A DNA stretch of 37,862 nt from Tatumella sp. JGM118 (GTDB taxonomy: Bacteria > Pseudomonadota > Gammaproteobacteria > Enterobacterales > Enterobacteriaceae): NCBI RefSeq assembly GCF_018257515.1, contig NZ_JAERJR010000025.1:1-37862 (forward strand), in the 5' to 3' direction. Shown one piece after another: positions 8,025 to 17,563 of the stretch. The notes beneath the pieces were generated by a model. It was not told where the DNA came from. It searched no databases and was given only the letters and a program-made list of their open reading frames with translations. How positions within the stretch are numbered: position 1 is the stretch's first letter; each line of letters opens with the position of its first letter. Position numbers and translations under genes: made by a program.

Positions 8025-10001
8025 TTACTCGTCTTCCAGGTAGGTGTACCCGTAGAGACCGCTTTCAAATTCCGACAGGAACTGGTCACGCAATTCTTCT
8101 TCGATGTCGCTGGCTTTCACCTGTTTCTGGAACAGTTCCAGCAATTCACGCGGATTCAGCTGTACGTATTCCAGCATGTCAGCCACGGTATCGCCCGTAT
8201 CGGACAATTCCACATCCACCGAGCCATCATCGAAGGCATACACGTTAACCGCTTCAGTATCACCGAACAGGTTATGCATATTGCCCAGAATTTCCTGATA
8301 CGCACCGACCATAAAGAAGCCCAGCATCGGCGGATTTTCCGGATCATATTCCGGCATAGGCATGGTGGTGGCAATACCATCACCGTCGACGTAGTGATCG
8401 ATGGTGCCATCGGAGTCACAGGTAATATCCAGCAGGACGGCACGACGCTCCGGCGACTTGTTCAGCCCTTCCAGCGGCAGTACCGGGAACAACTGGTCGA
8501 TGCCCCAGGCATCCGGCATGGACTGGAACAGTGAGAAGTTGACGTAGATCTTATCTGCCATCCGCTCCTGTAACTCGTCAATGATCGGACGATGTGCACG
8601 GTTGCTCGGGTCCAGATGCTGGCGGGTATAATGGCAGATGCTCAGGTACAACTGCTCAGCCCAGGCTCGCTGGGTCAGGCTGTAGGTGCCGGCCGAATAT
8701 CCGGTGTGGATATCAGACAGGTCCATCTGACTGTCATGCAACCATTCACGCAGGGAGCGGCGAACATTCGGTTCATGCATCTCCTGCCAGGTTTCCCACA
8801 GGCTGATAATCGGACGAGGTGAGTCTTCCGCCGGGGCCTGAGGGGTCGTAAATTCATTACGCTCCACACCGATGATGTTAGACACCAGAACCGTATGGTG
8901 TGCGGTTACCGCACGCCCTGATTCCGTGATCACGGTCGGATGCTCCAGCCCATGTTCGTCGCAGGCATCACCGATCGCCCAGATAACATTATTGGCGTAT
9001 TCATTCAGGCCATAGTTCACCGAACAATCTGACTGGGAACGGGTGCCTTCGTAATCGACCCCCAGACCTCCGCCGACATCGAAGCACTTGATATTCACGC
9101 CCAGTTTCGCCAGTTCAACATAGAAGCGTGCCGACTCACGCACCCCGGTAGAAATATCACGGATGTTTGCCATCTGTGAGCCAAGATGGAAATGCAGCAG
9201 TTGCAGGCTGTCCAGCCGGCCGGCATTACGCATGATGTCCACCAGCTGCAGCACCTGAGTCGCCGACAGACCAAACTTCGATTTCTCGCCGCCACTGGAC
9301 TGCCATTTGCCCGACCCCTGAGAGGCCAGACGCGCACGGATCCCCAGGCGCGGCGTGACGTTCAGGCGCTCGGCCTCTTCCAGCACCAGGCGGACTTCGG
9401 TCATTTTTTCAATAACCAGATACACTTTATGGCCCAGCTTTTCGCCGATTAACGCCAGACGAATGTATTCGCGATCTTTATAGCCGTTACAGACAATCAC
9501 CGAGCGTGTCTGACCCGCATGCGCCAGTACCGCCATCAGCTCGGCTTTAGAGCCGGCTTCCAGCCCCAGCGGTTCACCGGAATTGATCAGCGACTCGATA
9601 ACGCGCTTATGCTGATTGACCTTGATGGGATACACGAGGAAATAATCCCCCCGGTAGCCAAACGATTCACGGGCGCGACGGAAGGCTTCGTTGATTGAGC
9701 GCAGGCGGTGTTGCAGGATCTGCGGGAAACAGAACAGCGCCGGCAGACGCTGCCCCTGAGCTTCACGCTCTTTGACCAGCTTCGCCAGATCTACCCTGAC
9801 TTCCGGTTTTTCCGGATTCGGACACACACTGATATGACCCAGTTCATTGACGTCATAATAGTTATTGCCCCACCAGGCGATGTTATAGGTTTTTAACATC
9901 CGGCTGGCTTCAGAATTATTGATTGCGACTTCCTGCATTGAGCGCAATTCCCCATGTTCGCCTGCTGACGAACCCTTAATAGTCTTCATGTCGTCAGACA
10001 T
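8025..10001 (-). CDS. speA: Biosynthetic arginine decarboxylase
   Basis: Pyridoxal-phosphate enzyme converting arginine to agmatine for putrescine synthesis. The 658 residues equal E. coli SpeA and align throughout. Visible landmarks are the PLP-lysine motif [10 protein letters not shown] (near 125), the LHFHLGSQ and [12 protein letters not shown] barrel motifs, and the C-terminal [14 protein letters not shown] segment with the active-site Cys. It ends [11 protein letters not shown] exactly as in E. coli. AGAGG precedes the ATG by 6 bases. An 18-codon frame ahead of it overlaps the start by 8 bases (see 9994-10050). Confidence 0.97.
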   Translation of the reverse strand: MSDDMKTIKGSSAGEHGELRSMQEVAINNSEASRMLKTYNIAWWGNNYYDVNELGHISVCPNPEKPEVRVDLAKLVKEREAQGQRLPALFCFPQILQHRLRSINEAFRRARESFGYRGDYFLVYPIKVNQHKRVIESLINSGEPLGLEAGSKAELMAVLAHAGQTRSVIVCNGYKDREYIRLALIGEKLGHKVYLVIEKMTEVRLVLEEAERLNVTPRLGIRARLASQGSGKWQSSGGEKSKFGLSATQVLQLVDIMRNAGRLDSLQLLHFHLGSQMANIRDISTGVRESARFYVELAKLGVNIKCFDVGGGLGVDYEGTRSQSDCSVNYGLNEYANNVIWAIGDACDEHGLEHPTVITESGRAVTAHHTVLVSNIIGVERNEFTTPQAPAEDSPRPIISLWETWQEMHEPNVRRSLREWLHDSQMDLSDIHTGYSAGTYSLTQRAWAEQLYLSICHYTRQHLDPSNRAHRPIIDELQERMADKIYVNFSLFQSMPDAWGIDQLFPVLPLEGLNKSPERRAVLLDITCDSDGTIDHYVDGDGIATTMPMPEYDPENPPMLGFFMVGAYQEILGNMHNLFGDTEAVNVYAFDDGSVDVELSDTGDTVADMLEYVQLNPRELLELFQKQVKASDIEEELRDQFLSEFESGLYGYTYLEDE

Positions 10002-10050
10002 TGCGAACCTCTATTTTAGATTGAAAAGTGAAACGGCTGATTTCCCGCAT
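9994..10050 (-). CDS. Possible 18-residue leader peptide overlapping the speA start
   Basis: Frame [18 protein letters not shown] runs into the first codons of speA (8-base overlap), which would couple its translation to speA. GGAGA lies 9 bases before its ATG but is also the left arm of a perfect GGAGA-CGTT-TCTCC hairpin (10051-10064), which could hide it. E. coli has the small gene yqgB at this place, ending NCFTLNKII. The FTFQSKI here is only faintly similar, so orthology is speculative. Confidence 0.25.
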   Translation of the reverse strand: MREISRFTFQSKIEVRNV

Positions 10051-10064
10051 GGAGAAACGTCTCC

Positions 10065-10628
10065 TGATCGGATTGGCAATTTCATCCCTCAGGTATAGCA
10101 CAGAGTCAGGATGAACGATGGCATTAATCGGATTACCGGCCTGAGTGATGCCGCCAGGGACACCCCCGGCAAGACAGATAGCAGAATCCCCCTGCAGGCA
10201 GCCTTCAGACGGCACAGGGATCCGTATTAACCGGGTAAAAAGAATCACTTCGTCGGGACAGTGTGGAGGTAAGTGTATGACTCGCGGAAAAAACTGAGTG
10301 AGAACTCAGCGCATCAGAACAGAGCGAAGAACCATCAAAAAATGTACAGGTCCGGTTCATTAGTCTTGTCACCTCCACATATGCTGTCTGCATACGGAAA
10401 ACGGTCAGAGGGTGAAGGTCAGAAAGCAGTATTCCTGACACAAATGCCACGTCAGGGACGCGCCACCGCAGTGTGGTATTCCCGGGGGAACAGCAGCCGC
10501 TGTTTATACCGCCCGCCGCCCGAAAAAGCAAAGAAATTATCCCAAAATCAGCAGGCTGTCCGCATAAGTTTACACGCCGTAACGCCTTAATAATAAAAAA
10601 GGGCTGGAATTTACACGGAGGTGTGACC
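10065..10628. other. Intergenic region between speA and metK without a recognised gene
   Basis: This stretch must hold the speA promoter (minus) and the start of the metK promoter (plus). An 8-bp inverted repeat, GTGGAGGT at 10263-10270 and ACCTCCAC at 10371-10378, places a strong ribosome-binding sequence on each strand. On the plus strand it precedes a 6-codon frame at 10277. On the minus strand it precedes a 51-codon frame from 10360 to 10205 starting MNRTCTFFDG. A small CTGAGT-GAGA-ACTCAG hairpin lies between them. None of these frames has a family I recognise. Confidence 0.3.
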
Positions 10629-10658
10629 TAAAATAGACGTCCGGATGGTTTTCCGTCT
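10629..10658 (+). promoter_or_regulatory. metK promoter -10 and three tandem MetJ boxes
   Basis: Three contiguous 8-mers, AGACGTCC (10635-10642), GGATGGTT and TTCCGTCT (to 10658), match the MetJ consensus AGACGTCT at 7, 4 and 5 of 8 positions. They start right behind a TAAAAT -10 hexamer (10629-10634), so MetJ with S-adenosylmethionine would cover the transcription start. This gives end-product repression of metK. No convincing -35 is visible. The leader to the metK ATG is about 185 bases. Confidence 0.75.
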
Positions 10659-10827
10659 AATAAATCTCCATCTGCACTCATTAGTTAGTCACCAGGCAGT
10701 GTCACACCAGCCTGTGCCGTAAGGCACACCCTGTACCGCTCACGGCTTTGTCTTAAGAAGCGAAACTGAGCACTGCTGATGTTCGCTATGCTGTAGAATT
10801 GAAACCATAGAGTAAGGTAAAGAACAA

Positions 10828-11979
10828 ATGGCAAAACACTTATTTACATCCGAGTCCGTATCAGAAGGGCATCCCGATAAAATTGCTGATCAGATCTCTG
10901 ATGCAGTGCTGGATGCCATCCTTGAACAAGATCCTAAAGCACGCGTAGCCTGCGAAACCTATGTCAAAACAGGCATGGTGCTGGTCGGTGGTGAAGTGAC
11001 GACCAGTGCATGGGTCGATATCGAAGATATCACCCGTCAGACCGTCCGTGATATCGGTTATGTTCATTCCGATATGGGTTTTGATGCGAACTCCTGTGCA
11101 GTACTGAGTGCAATTGGTAAACAATCTCCGGATATCAACCAGGGGGTTGACCGTGCCGATCCTCTGGAACAGGGTGCCGGTGACCAGGGCCTGATGTTCG
11201 GTTATGCCACCAACGAAACCGATGTACTGATGCCAGCCCCGGTGACCTACGCACACCGTCTGGTACAGCGTCAGTCCGAAGTCCGTAAAGATGGCACGCT
11301 GCCATGGTTACGCCCGGATGCAAAAAGCCAGGTAACCTTCCAGTACGACGACGGTAAAATTGTCGGTATCGATGCCGTGGTGCTGTCCACTCAGCACGCT
11401 GAAGACATTGGCCAGAAAGAGCTGCAGGAAGCGGTGATGGAAACCATCATCAAGCCTGTACTGCCGGAAGAGTGGCTGACCAGCGCGACCAAATATTTTA
11501 TCAACCCGACCGGTCGTTTTGTTATCGGCGGCCCGATGGGTGACTGTGGTTTAACCGGTCGTAAAATTATCGTTGATACTTACGGCGGTATGGCTCGTCA
11601 CGGTGGCGGTGCGTTTTCAGGTAAAGATCCGTCAAAAGTTGACCGTTCTGCGGCCTATGCTGCACGCTATGTGGCGAAAAATATCGTCGCTGCCGGCCTG
11701 GCTGACCGTTGTGAAATCCAGGTGTCTTACGCTATCGGCGTCGCTGAGCCGACCTCCATCATGGTTGAAACCTTTGGTACCGGCAAAGTCCCTACCGAAC
11801 AACTGACCCTGCTGGTGCGTGAGTTCTTCGATCTGCGTCCATACGGTCTGATTCAGATGCTGGATCTGCTGCACCCGATTTACCGTGAGACGGCAGCTTA
11901 TGGTCACTTTGGCCGTGAGCACTTCCCATGGGAAAAAACCGACAAAGCTGAAGCCCTGCGCGAGGCTGCCGGTCTGTAA
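10828..11979 (+). CDS. metK: S-adenosylmethionine synthase (methionine adenosyltransferase)
   Basis: Forms S-adenosylmethionine from ATP and methionine. The product is the methyl donor and, after decarboxylation, the aminopropyl donor for spermidine. The 383 residues align with E. coli MetK without gaps. Signature motifs GHPDK (residues 14-18), [15 protein letters not shown] (about 115-130) and the [16 protein letters not shown] loop (about 258-273) are all present. AAGG lies 8 bases before the ATG. It is monocistronic: MetJ boxes in front and a perfect 13-bp hairpin behind. Confidence 0.98.
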   Translation: MAKHLFTSESVSEGHPDKIADQISDAVLDAILEQDPKARVACETYVKTGMVLVGGEVTTSAWVDIEDITRQTVRDIGYVHSDMGFDANSCAVLSAIGKQSPDINQGVDRADPLEQGAGDQGLMFGYATNETDVLMPAPVTYAHRLVQRQSEVRKDGTLPWLRPDAKSQVTFQYDDGKIVGIDAVVLSTQHAEDIGQKELQEAVMETIIKPVLPEEWLTSATKYFINPTGRFVIGGPMGDCGLTGRKIIVDTYGGMARHGGGAFSGKDPSKVDRSAAYAARYVAKNIVAAGLADRCEIQVSYAIGVAEPTSIMVETFGTGKVPTEQLTLLVREFFDLRPYGLIQMLDLLHPIYRETAAYGHFGREHFPWEKTDKAEALREAAGL

Positions 11980-11988
11980 TTCATCTGT

Positions 11989-12016
11989 CAGACAGGGCAG
12001 AACTCTGCCCTGTCTG
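11989..12016 (+). terminator. metK terminator hairpin
   Basis: CAGACAGGGCAGA (11989-12001) and TCTGCCCTGTCTG (12004-12016) form a perfect 13-bp inverted repeat starting 10 bases after the metK stop. The following sequence is T-rich but broken (TTCTGACTTCC). Confidence 0.75.
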
Positions 12017-12118
12017 TTCTGACTTCCGTCCACTTTCCCCCCTGACCTCCCCACTGCGTGCGATTTGTTGTCACTCCTCATCCATCGAACCGGGCAAAAT
12101 ATTTGTTAAAAATCCTTT

Positions 12119-12134
12119 GTGGTAACGGTTACAT
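12119..12134. promoter_or_regulatory. Distal gal-type operator (GalR/GalS) upstream of galP
   Basis: GTGGTAACGGTTACAT fits the GalR/GalS consensus GTGnAAnCGnTTnCAC. As I remember the E. coli gal internal operator, it differs from it by one base. Its centre is 202 bases from that of the second operator at 12321-12336, on the same side of galP. The spacing invites a repression loop like that of the gal operon. Confidence 0.6.
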
Positions 12135-12200
12135 TTGAAAGCGACTATCAATCTCAGATTTTTCAGGCTATAACAATTGATATTCATCGGGAAAAATAGC

Positions 12201-12231
12201 TTGCTTTGGGTTCCGCCAGCGGGACTATAAT
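12201..12231 (+). promoter_or_regulatory. Possible upstream galP promoter
   Basis: A perfect TATAAT (12226-12231) lies 19 bases after TTGCTT (12201-12206). Spacing is longer than ideal. It lies between the two gal-type operators, inside any loop they would form. Confidence 0.35.
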
Positions 12232-12320
12232 CCGGAAATTTTTTTCTGTCCGGGTTTAATCCATCCCTGGTGCAGAAAGTGGGTTTTCCGAATTAAATAT
12301 TGCTTTCAGTAGGTTATGTT

Positions 12321-12336
12321 GTGTAATCGATTACAT
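12321..12336. promoter_or_regulatory. Proximal gal-type operator (GalR/GalS) upstream of galP
   Basis: GTGTAATCGATTACAT is an almost perfect palindrome matching the GalR/GalS consensus. It lies immediately beside the CRP site at 12340-12355 and about 80 bases before the galP ATG. E. coli galP is under GalR/GalS control. Confidence 0.8.
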
Positions 12337-12339
12337 CAT

Positions 12340-12355
12340 TGTGATCTTGCTCACT
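12340..12355. promoter_or_regulatory. CRP site upstream of galP
   Basis: TGTGATCTTGCTCACT matches TGTGA-N6-TCACA at nine of ten core positions. A -10-like TAAAAT at 12386-12391 would put its centre about 50 bases upstream of the start point. This is consistent with catabolite control of galactose import. Confidence 0.75.
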
Positions 12356-12417
12356 GACAAATCCGGAAGTTTTTTTTAACATTACTAAAATGATGATAGT
12401 TAACAGCGGAGGCTAAA

Positions 12418-13815
12418 ATGCCTGGCAACACACACAAACGCAGAACGTCAAATAAGATGATGACTTTCTTCGTCTGCTTTCTTGCGGCACTGGCAGGATT
12501 ATTGTTCGGGCTGGATATCGGTGTTATTGCCGGTGCCCTGCCTTTCATTGCGAAAGATTTCAATGTCACTCCTCATCAGCAGGAGTGGATTGTCAGCTCA
12601 ATGATGTTCGGCGCAGCTATCGGAGCCATCGGCAGCGGCTGGATGTCTTCGCAACTGGGCCGTAAAAAGAGCCTGATGGCCGGGGCGATTTTATTTGTCG
12701 CCGGCTCATTGTGCTCTGCGTTTGCTGCGAACCCGGAAGTTCTGATTGCGGCCCGCGTACTGCTGGGTCTGGCGGTCGGGATTGCCTCTTATACCGCACC
12801 GCTGTATCTGTCGGAAATCGCTCCTGAAAAAATCAGGGGAAGTATGATTTCACTGTATCAGCTGATGATCACCATCGGTATTCTGGGGGCTTATCTGTCC
12901 GATACCGCGCTGAGTTACAGTGGGGCATGGCGCTGGATGCTGGGTGTGATCACTATCCCTGCCTTGTTGCTGCTGGTCGGTGTGATGTTCCTGCCAAACA
13001 GCCCGCGCTGGCTGGCGGCCAAAGGTAACTTCCACGATGCCAAACGGGTGCTGGATCGCCTGCGTGATACCAGTGAGCAGGCGAAGCGTGAGCTGGATGA
13101 GATCCGTGAAAGTCTGAAAGTAAAACAGACCGGCTGGGCGTTGTTTAAAACTAACAGCAACTTCCGCCGGGCGGTGTATCTGGGCATCCTGTTACAGGTA
13201 ATGCAGCAGTTCACCGGTATGAACGTTATCATGTACTACGCGCCTAAAATCTTTGAAATTGCCGGGTTTACCGACACCAATCAACAGATGTGGGGCACCG
13301 TGATTGTCGGCCTGATTAACGTTCTGTCGACCTTTATTGCCATCGGCCTGGTTGACCGCTGGGGTCGTAAACCGACGCTGATCCTTGGGTTTATCGTGAT
13401 GGCTGCCGGTATGGGGATCCTTGGCGGTATGCTGCACTTCGGTATTCATTCTGTCGGTGCGCAGTACTTCGCGATTGCTATGCTGCTGATGTTTATCATT
13501 GGTTTCGCCATGAGCGCCGGTCCGTTGATTTGGGTACTGTGTTCTGAAATTCAGCCGCTGAAAGGCCGCGACTTCGGGATCACCGTCTCGACCACAACGA
13601 ACTGGATTGCCAATATGATTGTTGGTGCGACCTTCCTGACCCTGCTTAACTCGCTGGGTAATGCACCGACCTTTGGCCTCTATGCGTTACTGAACCTGTT
13701 CTTCATTGTGCTGACACTGTGGCTTATCCCGGAAACCAAAAATGTTTCTCTGGAACACATTGAACGCAACCTGATGCAGGGTAAAAAACTGCGCAGCATC
13801 GGTCAGAAAGACTAA
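12418..13815 (+). CDS. galP: Galactose:proton symporter
   Basis: Inner-membrane sugar porter of the major facilitator superfamily that imports galactose (and glucose) with protons. It has 465 residues, about the E. coli GalP length, with twelve predicted membrane helices. Family motifs in order are the first-helix block [27 protein letters not shown] (loop 2-3), the [15 protein letters not shown] segment after helix 4, [17 protein letters not shown] (helix 7, sugar binding), VDRWGRKPT and the closing [21 protein letters not shown] lies 5 bases before the ATG. It has dual gal-type operators and a CRP site upstream and a terminator behind, so it is a single-gene unit. Confidence 0.96.
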   Translation: MPGNTHKRRTSNKMMTFFVCFLAALAGLLFGLDIGVIAGALPFIAKDFNVTPHQQEWIVSSMMFGAAIGAIGSGWMSSQLGRKKSLMAGAILFVAGSLCSAFAANPEVLIAARVLLGLAVGIASYTAPLYLSEIAPEKIRGSMISLYQLMITIGILGAYLSDTALSYSGAWRWMLGVITIPALLLLVGVMFLPNSPRWLAAKGNFHDAKRVLDRLRDTSEQAKRELDEIRESLKVKQTGWALFKTNSNFRRAVYLGILLQVMQQFTGMNVIMYYAPKIFEIAGFTDTNQQMWGTVIVGLINVLSTFIAIGLVDRWGRKPTLILGFIVMAAGMGILGGMLHFGIHSVGAQYFAIAMLLMFIIGFAMSAGPLIWVLCSEIQPLKGRDFGITVSTTTNWIANMIVGATFLTLLNSLGNAPTFGLYALLNLFFIVLTLWLIPETKNVSLEHIERNLMQGKKLRSIGQKD

Positions 13816-13827
13816 TCTATCCAGCTC

Positions 13828-13865
13828 CCCCCACAGGCAGCGTCTGCATTGCCTGTGGGGGTTCC
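13828..13865 (+). terminator. galP terminator
   Basis: CCCCCACAGGCA (13828-13839) pairs perfectly with TGCCTGTGGGGG (13850-13861) around a 10-base loop, 13 bases after the galP stop. A short pyrimidine run follows. The structure ends 53 bases before sprT. Confidence 0.8.
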
Positions 13866-13917
13866 CCTCCCCCTCCCGCCGATTGTAATCTCCCTGAACA
13901 GCGATTATGCTGCCGCT

Positions 13918-14415
13918 ATGAAAACTCCCCGTCTGCCTATTGCCCTTCAGCAAGCTGTAATGCGCTCTTTGCGTGAAAATCTGGCGCTCGCCAACCGCAC
14001 GCTTGAGAAAAACTATACTGAGCCTGCGGTCCTCTATCAGCAACGCGGAACGATCGCCGGAACCGCCTGGCTGCAGCAATGGGAGATCCGTTTAAATCCG
14101 GTACTGCTGCTGGAAAACCAGCAGACTTTTATCGATGATGTGGTGCCCCATGAACTGGCCCATCTGCTGGTCTGGAAGGAGTTCGGCCGTGTTCCCCCTC
14201 ATGGTAAAGAGTGGAAATGGATGATGGAAACTGTGCTGGGTGTCAGCGCCCGGCGGACACATCAGTTTAATACCGCAACGCTTCAGAAAACCTTCACCTA
14301 TTATTGCCCCTGCCGACAGCACCAGCTGACCGTACGCCGCCATAACCGGGTACTGCGCGGAGAAACACGTTACCGGTGTACGCACTGCGGCAGTGATCTG
14401 CGCCCGGAGAAATAA
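13918..14415 (+). CDS. sprT: SprT-family zinc metalloprotease-like protein
   Basis: SprT/Spartan-type protein with a zincin fold. The bacterial role is poorly defined; eukaryotic relatives remove DNA-protein crosslinks. The 165 residues align with E. coli SprT from [16 protein letters not shown]. The zinc-protease motif [13 protein letters not shown] (about residues 79-91) and the downstream HGKEWKWMM are intact. A C-terminal zinc-ribbon-like set CPC...H and CTHCG is present. The open frame runs 23 codons further upstream, into the galP terminator, but homology begins at 13918. No clear ribosome-binding sequence precedes that ATG. Confidence 0.92.
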   Translation: MKTPRLPIALQQAVMRSLRENLALANRTLEKNYTEPAVLYQQRGTIAGTAWLQQWEIRLNPVLLLENQQTFIDDVVPHELAHLLVWKEFGRVPPHGKEWKWMMETVLGVSARRTHQFNTATLQKTFTYYCPCRQHQLTVRRHNRVLRGETRYRCTHCGSDLRPEK

Positions 14416-14604
14416 CGGAAGTCTCACTCTTTTGCCCCGTGACCGTGGAGGCTATGGCATAATCCTGGCTGTCTTTCCTGAACTGTGGTTGCACTAAAAA
14501 ATAGCCGACAGCAGTTGACGTTATCTTCACAGGCAGAGACACTGACTATTATTTTTTATTACTGGCTGTCCGCCCGGTGACAGCCCTGAACTGGCAGATT
14601 TTTC

Positions 14605-15336
14605 ATGCGCGTACCCCGCATCTATCACCCTGAACATGTAGTAAGTCATAGCGAAATAGAATTAAGCGAAGAAGCCGCAAACCATGTCGGCCGTGTACTG
14701 CGGATGACCTCCGGTCAGTTACTGGATATTTTTGACGGCAGCAACCAGGTCTTCAGCGCCACCATTACACATGCCGATAAGAAAAGAGTCAGAGTACAAC
14801 TGGCAGATGGTGTCACCGACGACCGCGAATCTCCGCTTTCTCTGCATCTCGGGCAGGTGATTTCCCGTGGTGAAAAGATGGAGTTCACCATCCAGAAATC
14901 GATTGAACTGGGGGTGAACTGCATTACTCCGTTGATCTCCGAACGCTGCGGTGTCCGGCTGGATGCAGAGCGTCTGGAGAAAAAGCGCCAGCAGTGGCAA
15001 AAAATTGCCATTGCTGCCTGCGAACAGTCAGGCAGAAACCGGTTACCTGAGATCCGTCCGGTGATGTCACTGAGTGACTGGTGTGCAGAACAGGACGACG
15101 GACTGAAACTGAACCTTCATCCGCGAGCCAGCCAGAGTATTAATACCCTGCCGGTGCCGGTCAGCCGGGTTCGTCTGCTGATAGGACCAGAGGGCGGGCT
15201 CAGTGCGGATGAAATCGCGATGGCGGCCGACCAGGGATTTACCGATATACTGCTCGGACCGCGTGTTCTGCGGACCGAGACCGCCGCCTTAAGTGTGATC
15301 ACGGCGCTGCAGGTCCGGTTTGGCGATCTGGGTTAA
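14605..15336 (+). CDS. rsmE: 16S rRNA (uracil-1498-N3)-methyltransferase
   Basis: SPOUT-class methyltransferase that methylates U1498 in the decoding site of 16S rRNA, using S-adenosylmethionine. The 243 residues equal E. coli RsmE. The N-terminal PUA-like part begins MRVPRIYHP and contains LFDGSNQ-like [10 protein letters not shown]. The SPOUT core has [16 protein letters not shown] and the knot motifs [16 protein letters not shown] and [14 protein letters not shown]. The 189 bases ahead of it (14416-14604) hold no gene; in E. coli this interval holds endA. Confidence 0.95.
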   Translation: MRVPRIYHPEHVVSHSEIELSEEAANHVGRVLRMTSGQLLDIFDGSNQVFSATITHADKKRVRVQLADGVTDDRESPLSLHLGQVISRGEKMEFTIQKSIELGVNCITPLISERCGVRLDAERLEKKRQQWQKIAIAACEQSGRNRLPEIRPVMSLSDWCAEQDDGLKLNLHPRASQSINTLPVPVSRVRLLIGPEGGLSADEIAMAADQGFTDILLGPRVLRTETAALSVITALQVRFGDLG

Positions 15337-15437
15337 GACAACGCTGTCCCGGCACCTGCAGTAAAACCCCCGGCAGCCTGAACCGGTAATATCCGTTAAT
15401 GATAAGGTAGTCACCGCTGCCTTCCGAGGAGAGAAGA

Positions 15438-16385
15438 ATGATTAAGCTTGGCATAGTGATGGACCCTATAGCGGACATCAATATTAAAAAAGATACCAGC
15501 TTCGCAATGCTGCTGGAAGCACAGCGCCGGGGTTACGAAATTCATTATATGGAGATGAATGACCTGCATCTGCGCGGTGGCGTGGCTTCTGCACGGACCC
15601 GCCTGTTAACGGTGGAGCAGAACTATGACGGCTGGTATCAGTTTGGCAGTGAGCAGGACGTCCCGCTGGCGGATCTGGATGTGATCCTGATGCGTAAGGA
15701 TCCACCGTTCGATACCGAATTTATCTATGCCACTTATATCCTGGAAAGAGCGGAAGAACTGGGCACTCTGGTGGTCAATAAACCCGGCAGCCTGCGCGAT
15801 TGCAACGAAAAACTGTTCACCGCCTGGTTCGCCGAACTGACACCGGATACGCTGGTCACCCGCAGCCAGGAAAAACTGCGTGAATTCTGGCAGGAACATG
15901 GCGATATCATCATGAAACCTCTGGATGGTATGGGCGGGACTTCTATTTTCCGGGTAAAACAGGATGATCCTAACTTTTCAGTGATCTGTGAGGCGCTCAC
16001 GCATAACGCCACCACCTTCTGTATGGCTCAGAACTATTTGCCTGCCATAAAAGACGGGGATAAGCGTGTGCTGGTGGTCGATGGTGAGCCGGTGCCTTAC
16101 TGCCTGGCCCGTATCCCGAAATCCGGTGAAACCCGTGGCAACCTGGCCGCCGGGGGACGTGGCGAAGCCCGGCCGTTAAGTGAAAGCGACTGGGCGATTG
16201 CCCGAAAAGTGGCCCCGGTCCTGAAAGAGAAAGGGCTGATTTTTGTCGGCCTGGATATTATCGGTGATCGTCTTACCGAAATTAATGTAACCAGCCCGAC
16301 CTGTGTGCGTGAAATTGAGGCCGCGTTCCCGATTTCTGTCACCGGTATGCTGATGGATGCCATTGAAAAACGTCTGGCACGCTGA
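15438..16385 (+). CDS. gshB: Glutathione synthetase
   Basis: ATP-grasp ligase adding glycine to gamma-glutamylcysteine, the last step of glutathione synthesis. It has 315 residues; the E. coli protein has 316. It begins MIKLGIVMDPIADINIKKDTS. KPLDGMGGTSIFRV (about 160-173) is the ATP-grasp loop. The C-terminal FVGLDIIGDRLTEINVTSPTC motif carries metal- and substrate-binding residues. A strong GAGGAGA lies 6 bases before the ATG. It is preceded by rsmE and followed by yqgE, the usual rsmE-gshB-yqgE-ruvX order. Confidence 0.97.
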   Translation: MIKLGIVMDPIADINIKKDTSFAMLLEAQRRGYEIHYMEMNDLHLRGGVASARTRLLTVEQNYDGWYQFGSEQDVPLADLDVILMRKDPPFDTEFIYATYILERAEELGTLVVNKPGSLRDCNEKLFTAWFAELTPDTLVTRSQEKLREFWQEHGDIIMKPLDGMGGTSIFRVKQDDPNFSVICEALTHNATTFCMAQNYLPAIKDGDKRVLVVDGEPVPYCLARIPKSGETRGNLAAGGRGEARPLSESDWAIARKVAPVLKEKGLIFVGLDIIGDRLTEINVTSPTCVREIEAAFPISVTGMLMDAIEKRLAR

Positions 16386-16455
16386 TTTACCGCCACACGC
16401 TTACCGGCAGCCAGGGCTGCCGGATACTTGTTAAAAATAAACTGATCAGGCCCGT

Positions 16456-17019
16456 ATGAATTTAGAGCACCATTTCCTTATCGCGATGCCTTCGCTACAG
16501 GACACGTTATTTAAACGTTCCGTCGTCTATATCTGTGAGCATAATGATGAAGGCGCTATGGGCTTAATCGTTAATAAGCCAATGGAAAACCTGACGATTG
16601 AAGGTATCCTGAAAAAATTAGAGATTACCCCGGCTGCCACCCATGGCAGTAAAGTGCTGGACTTGCCGGTCTACAATGGCGGTCCGGTCGCCGAAGATCG
16701 CGGGTTCATCCTGCATACCCCTTCGCACAATTTTTCTTCCAGTATTACGATTTCTGAAGAGACCGTGCTGACCACATCAAAAGATGTTCTCGAGTCTCTG
16801 GGCCGCGAACAGCAACCTGAAAATGTGATCGTCGCTCTGGGCTATTGCACGTGGGATCAACAGCAACTGGAAAATGAAATTCTGGAAAACTCGTGGCTGA
16901 CCGTACCGGCGACCCCGGAGATCCTGTTCCATACCCCGGCTTCTGAACGCTGGCGCAGTGCTGCCAGACTGCTCGGTGTGGATATTTGCCAGATAGCCAG
17001 TGAAGCGGGGCATGCCTGA
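16456..17019 (+). CDS. yqgE: YqgE/AlgH family protein (UPF0301)
   Basis: Conserved cytoplasmic protein of unknown biochemical function; the Pseudomonas relative AlgH was linked to alginate regulation. The 187 residues begin [30 protein letters not shown], which is diagnostic. [11 protein letters not shown] (about 33-43) and the later YNGGPV, HTP and [17 protein letters not shown] motifs follow the family pattern. Its stop codon overlaps the ruvX start by one base (TGATG), so the two genes are translationally coupled. Confidence 0.95.
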   Translation: MNLEHHFLIAMPSLQDTLFKRSVVYICEHNDEGAMGLIVNKPMENLTIEGILKKLEITPAATHGSKVLDLPVYNGGPVAEDRGFILHTPSHNFSSSITISEETVLTTSKDVLESLGREQQPENVIVALGYCTWDQQQLENEILENSWLTVPATPEILFHTPASERWRSAARLLGVDICQIASEAGHA

Positions 17020-17441
17020 TGTCGGTTAAAACATTACTCGGTTTCGATTTCGGGACGAAAAGTATCGGTATCGCTGTCGGTCAGCAACTGACCGGCACAG
17101 CCCGTCCTCTGACCGCGATTAAAGCGCAGGACGGTATTCCTGACTGGTCGCAGATCGAAAAACTGCTGAAAGAGTGGCAGCCGGATTTAGTCGTCGTAGG
17201 CCTGCCACTGAATATGGACGGTACTGAACAGCCGTTGACCGCCCGTGCCCGTAAATTTGCCAACCGGCTGCATGGCCGCTTTGGTATTGCGGTGGAATTG
17301 CAGGACGAACGGTTAAGTACGGTGGAAGCCCGTGCGGATCTGTTTGAACATGGCGGCTATAAGGCGCTGAGTAAGGGGAATGTGGATTCAGGCTCCGCTG
17401 TGATCATCCTGGAAAGCTGGTTCGATCACCACCCATCCTGA
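17019..17441 (+). CDS. ruvX: Putative pre-16S rRNA nuclease YqgF (RuvX)
   Basis: RNase H-fold nuclease implicated in final processing of the 16S rRNA 5' end; an earlier proposal made it a Holliday junction resolvase. It has 140 residues against 138 in E. coli. [17 protein letters not shown] gives the first catalytic Asp (residue 9). [25 protein letters not shown] and the terminal [13 protein letters not shown] supply the remaining acidic positions. It overlaps the yqgE stop codon by one base. Confidence 0.95.
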   Translation: MSVKTLLGFDFGTKSIGIAVGQQLTGTARPLTAIKAQDGIPDWSQIEKLLKEWQPDLVVVGLPLNMDGTEQPLTARARKFANRLHGRFGIAVELQDERLSTVEARADLFEHGGYKALSKGNVDSGSAVIILESWFDHHPS

Positions 17442-17563
17442 TCATGATCCCGTTCTGATCAAAAACAGCAGCGATTACGGCAGTAAATTTCACTATTTTA
17501 TGCGGCTACGTGGTCATTTACGCTAGTATTGAACTCCATTTCAGCATAAACGGAGATTCACCG

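Noticed and set aside
10051-10064. Possible PurR operator upstream of speA
   Set aside because: The GGAGAAACGTCTCC palindrome has a CG centre but lacks the GCAA and TTGC arms of PurR sites; it is better explained as an mRNA hairpin.
10273-10590. 105-codon plus-strand frame upstream of metK
   Set aside because: Basic, low-complexity product without homology that ends just before the metK promoter; no ribosome site at its start.
13849-13917. Upstream extension of sprT
   Set aside because: The 23 extra codons are Pro-rich translation of the galP terminator; homology starts at 13918.
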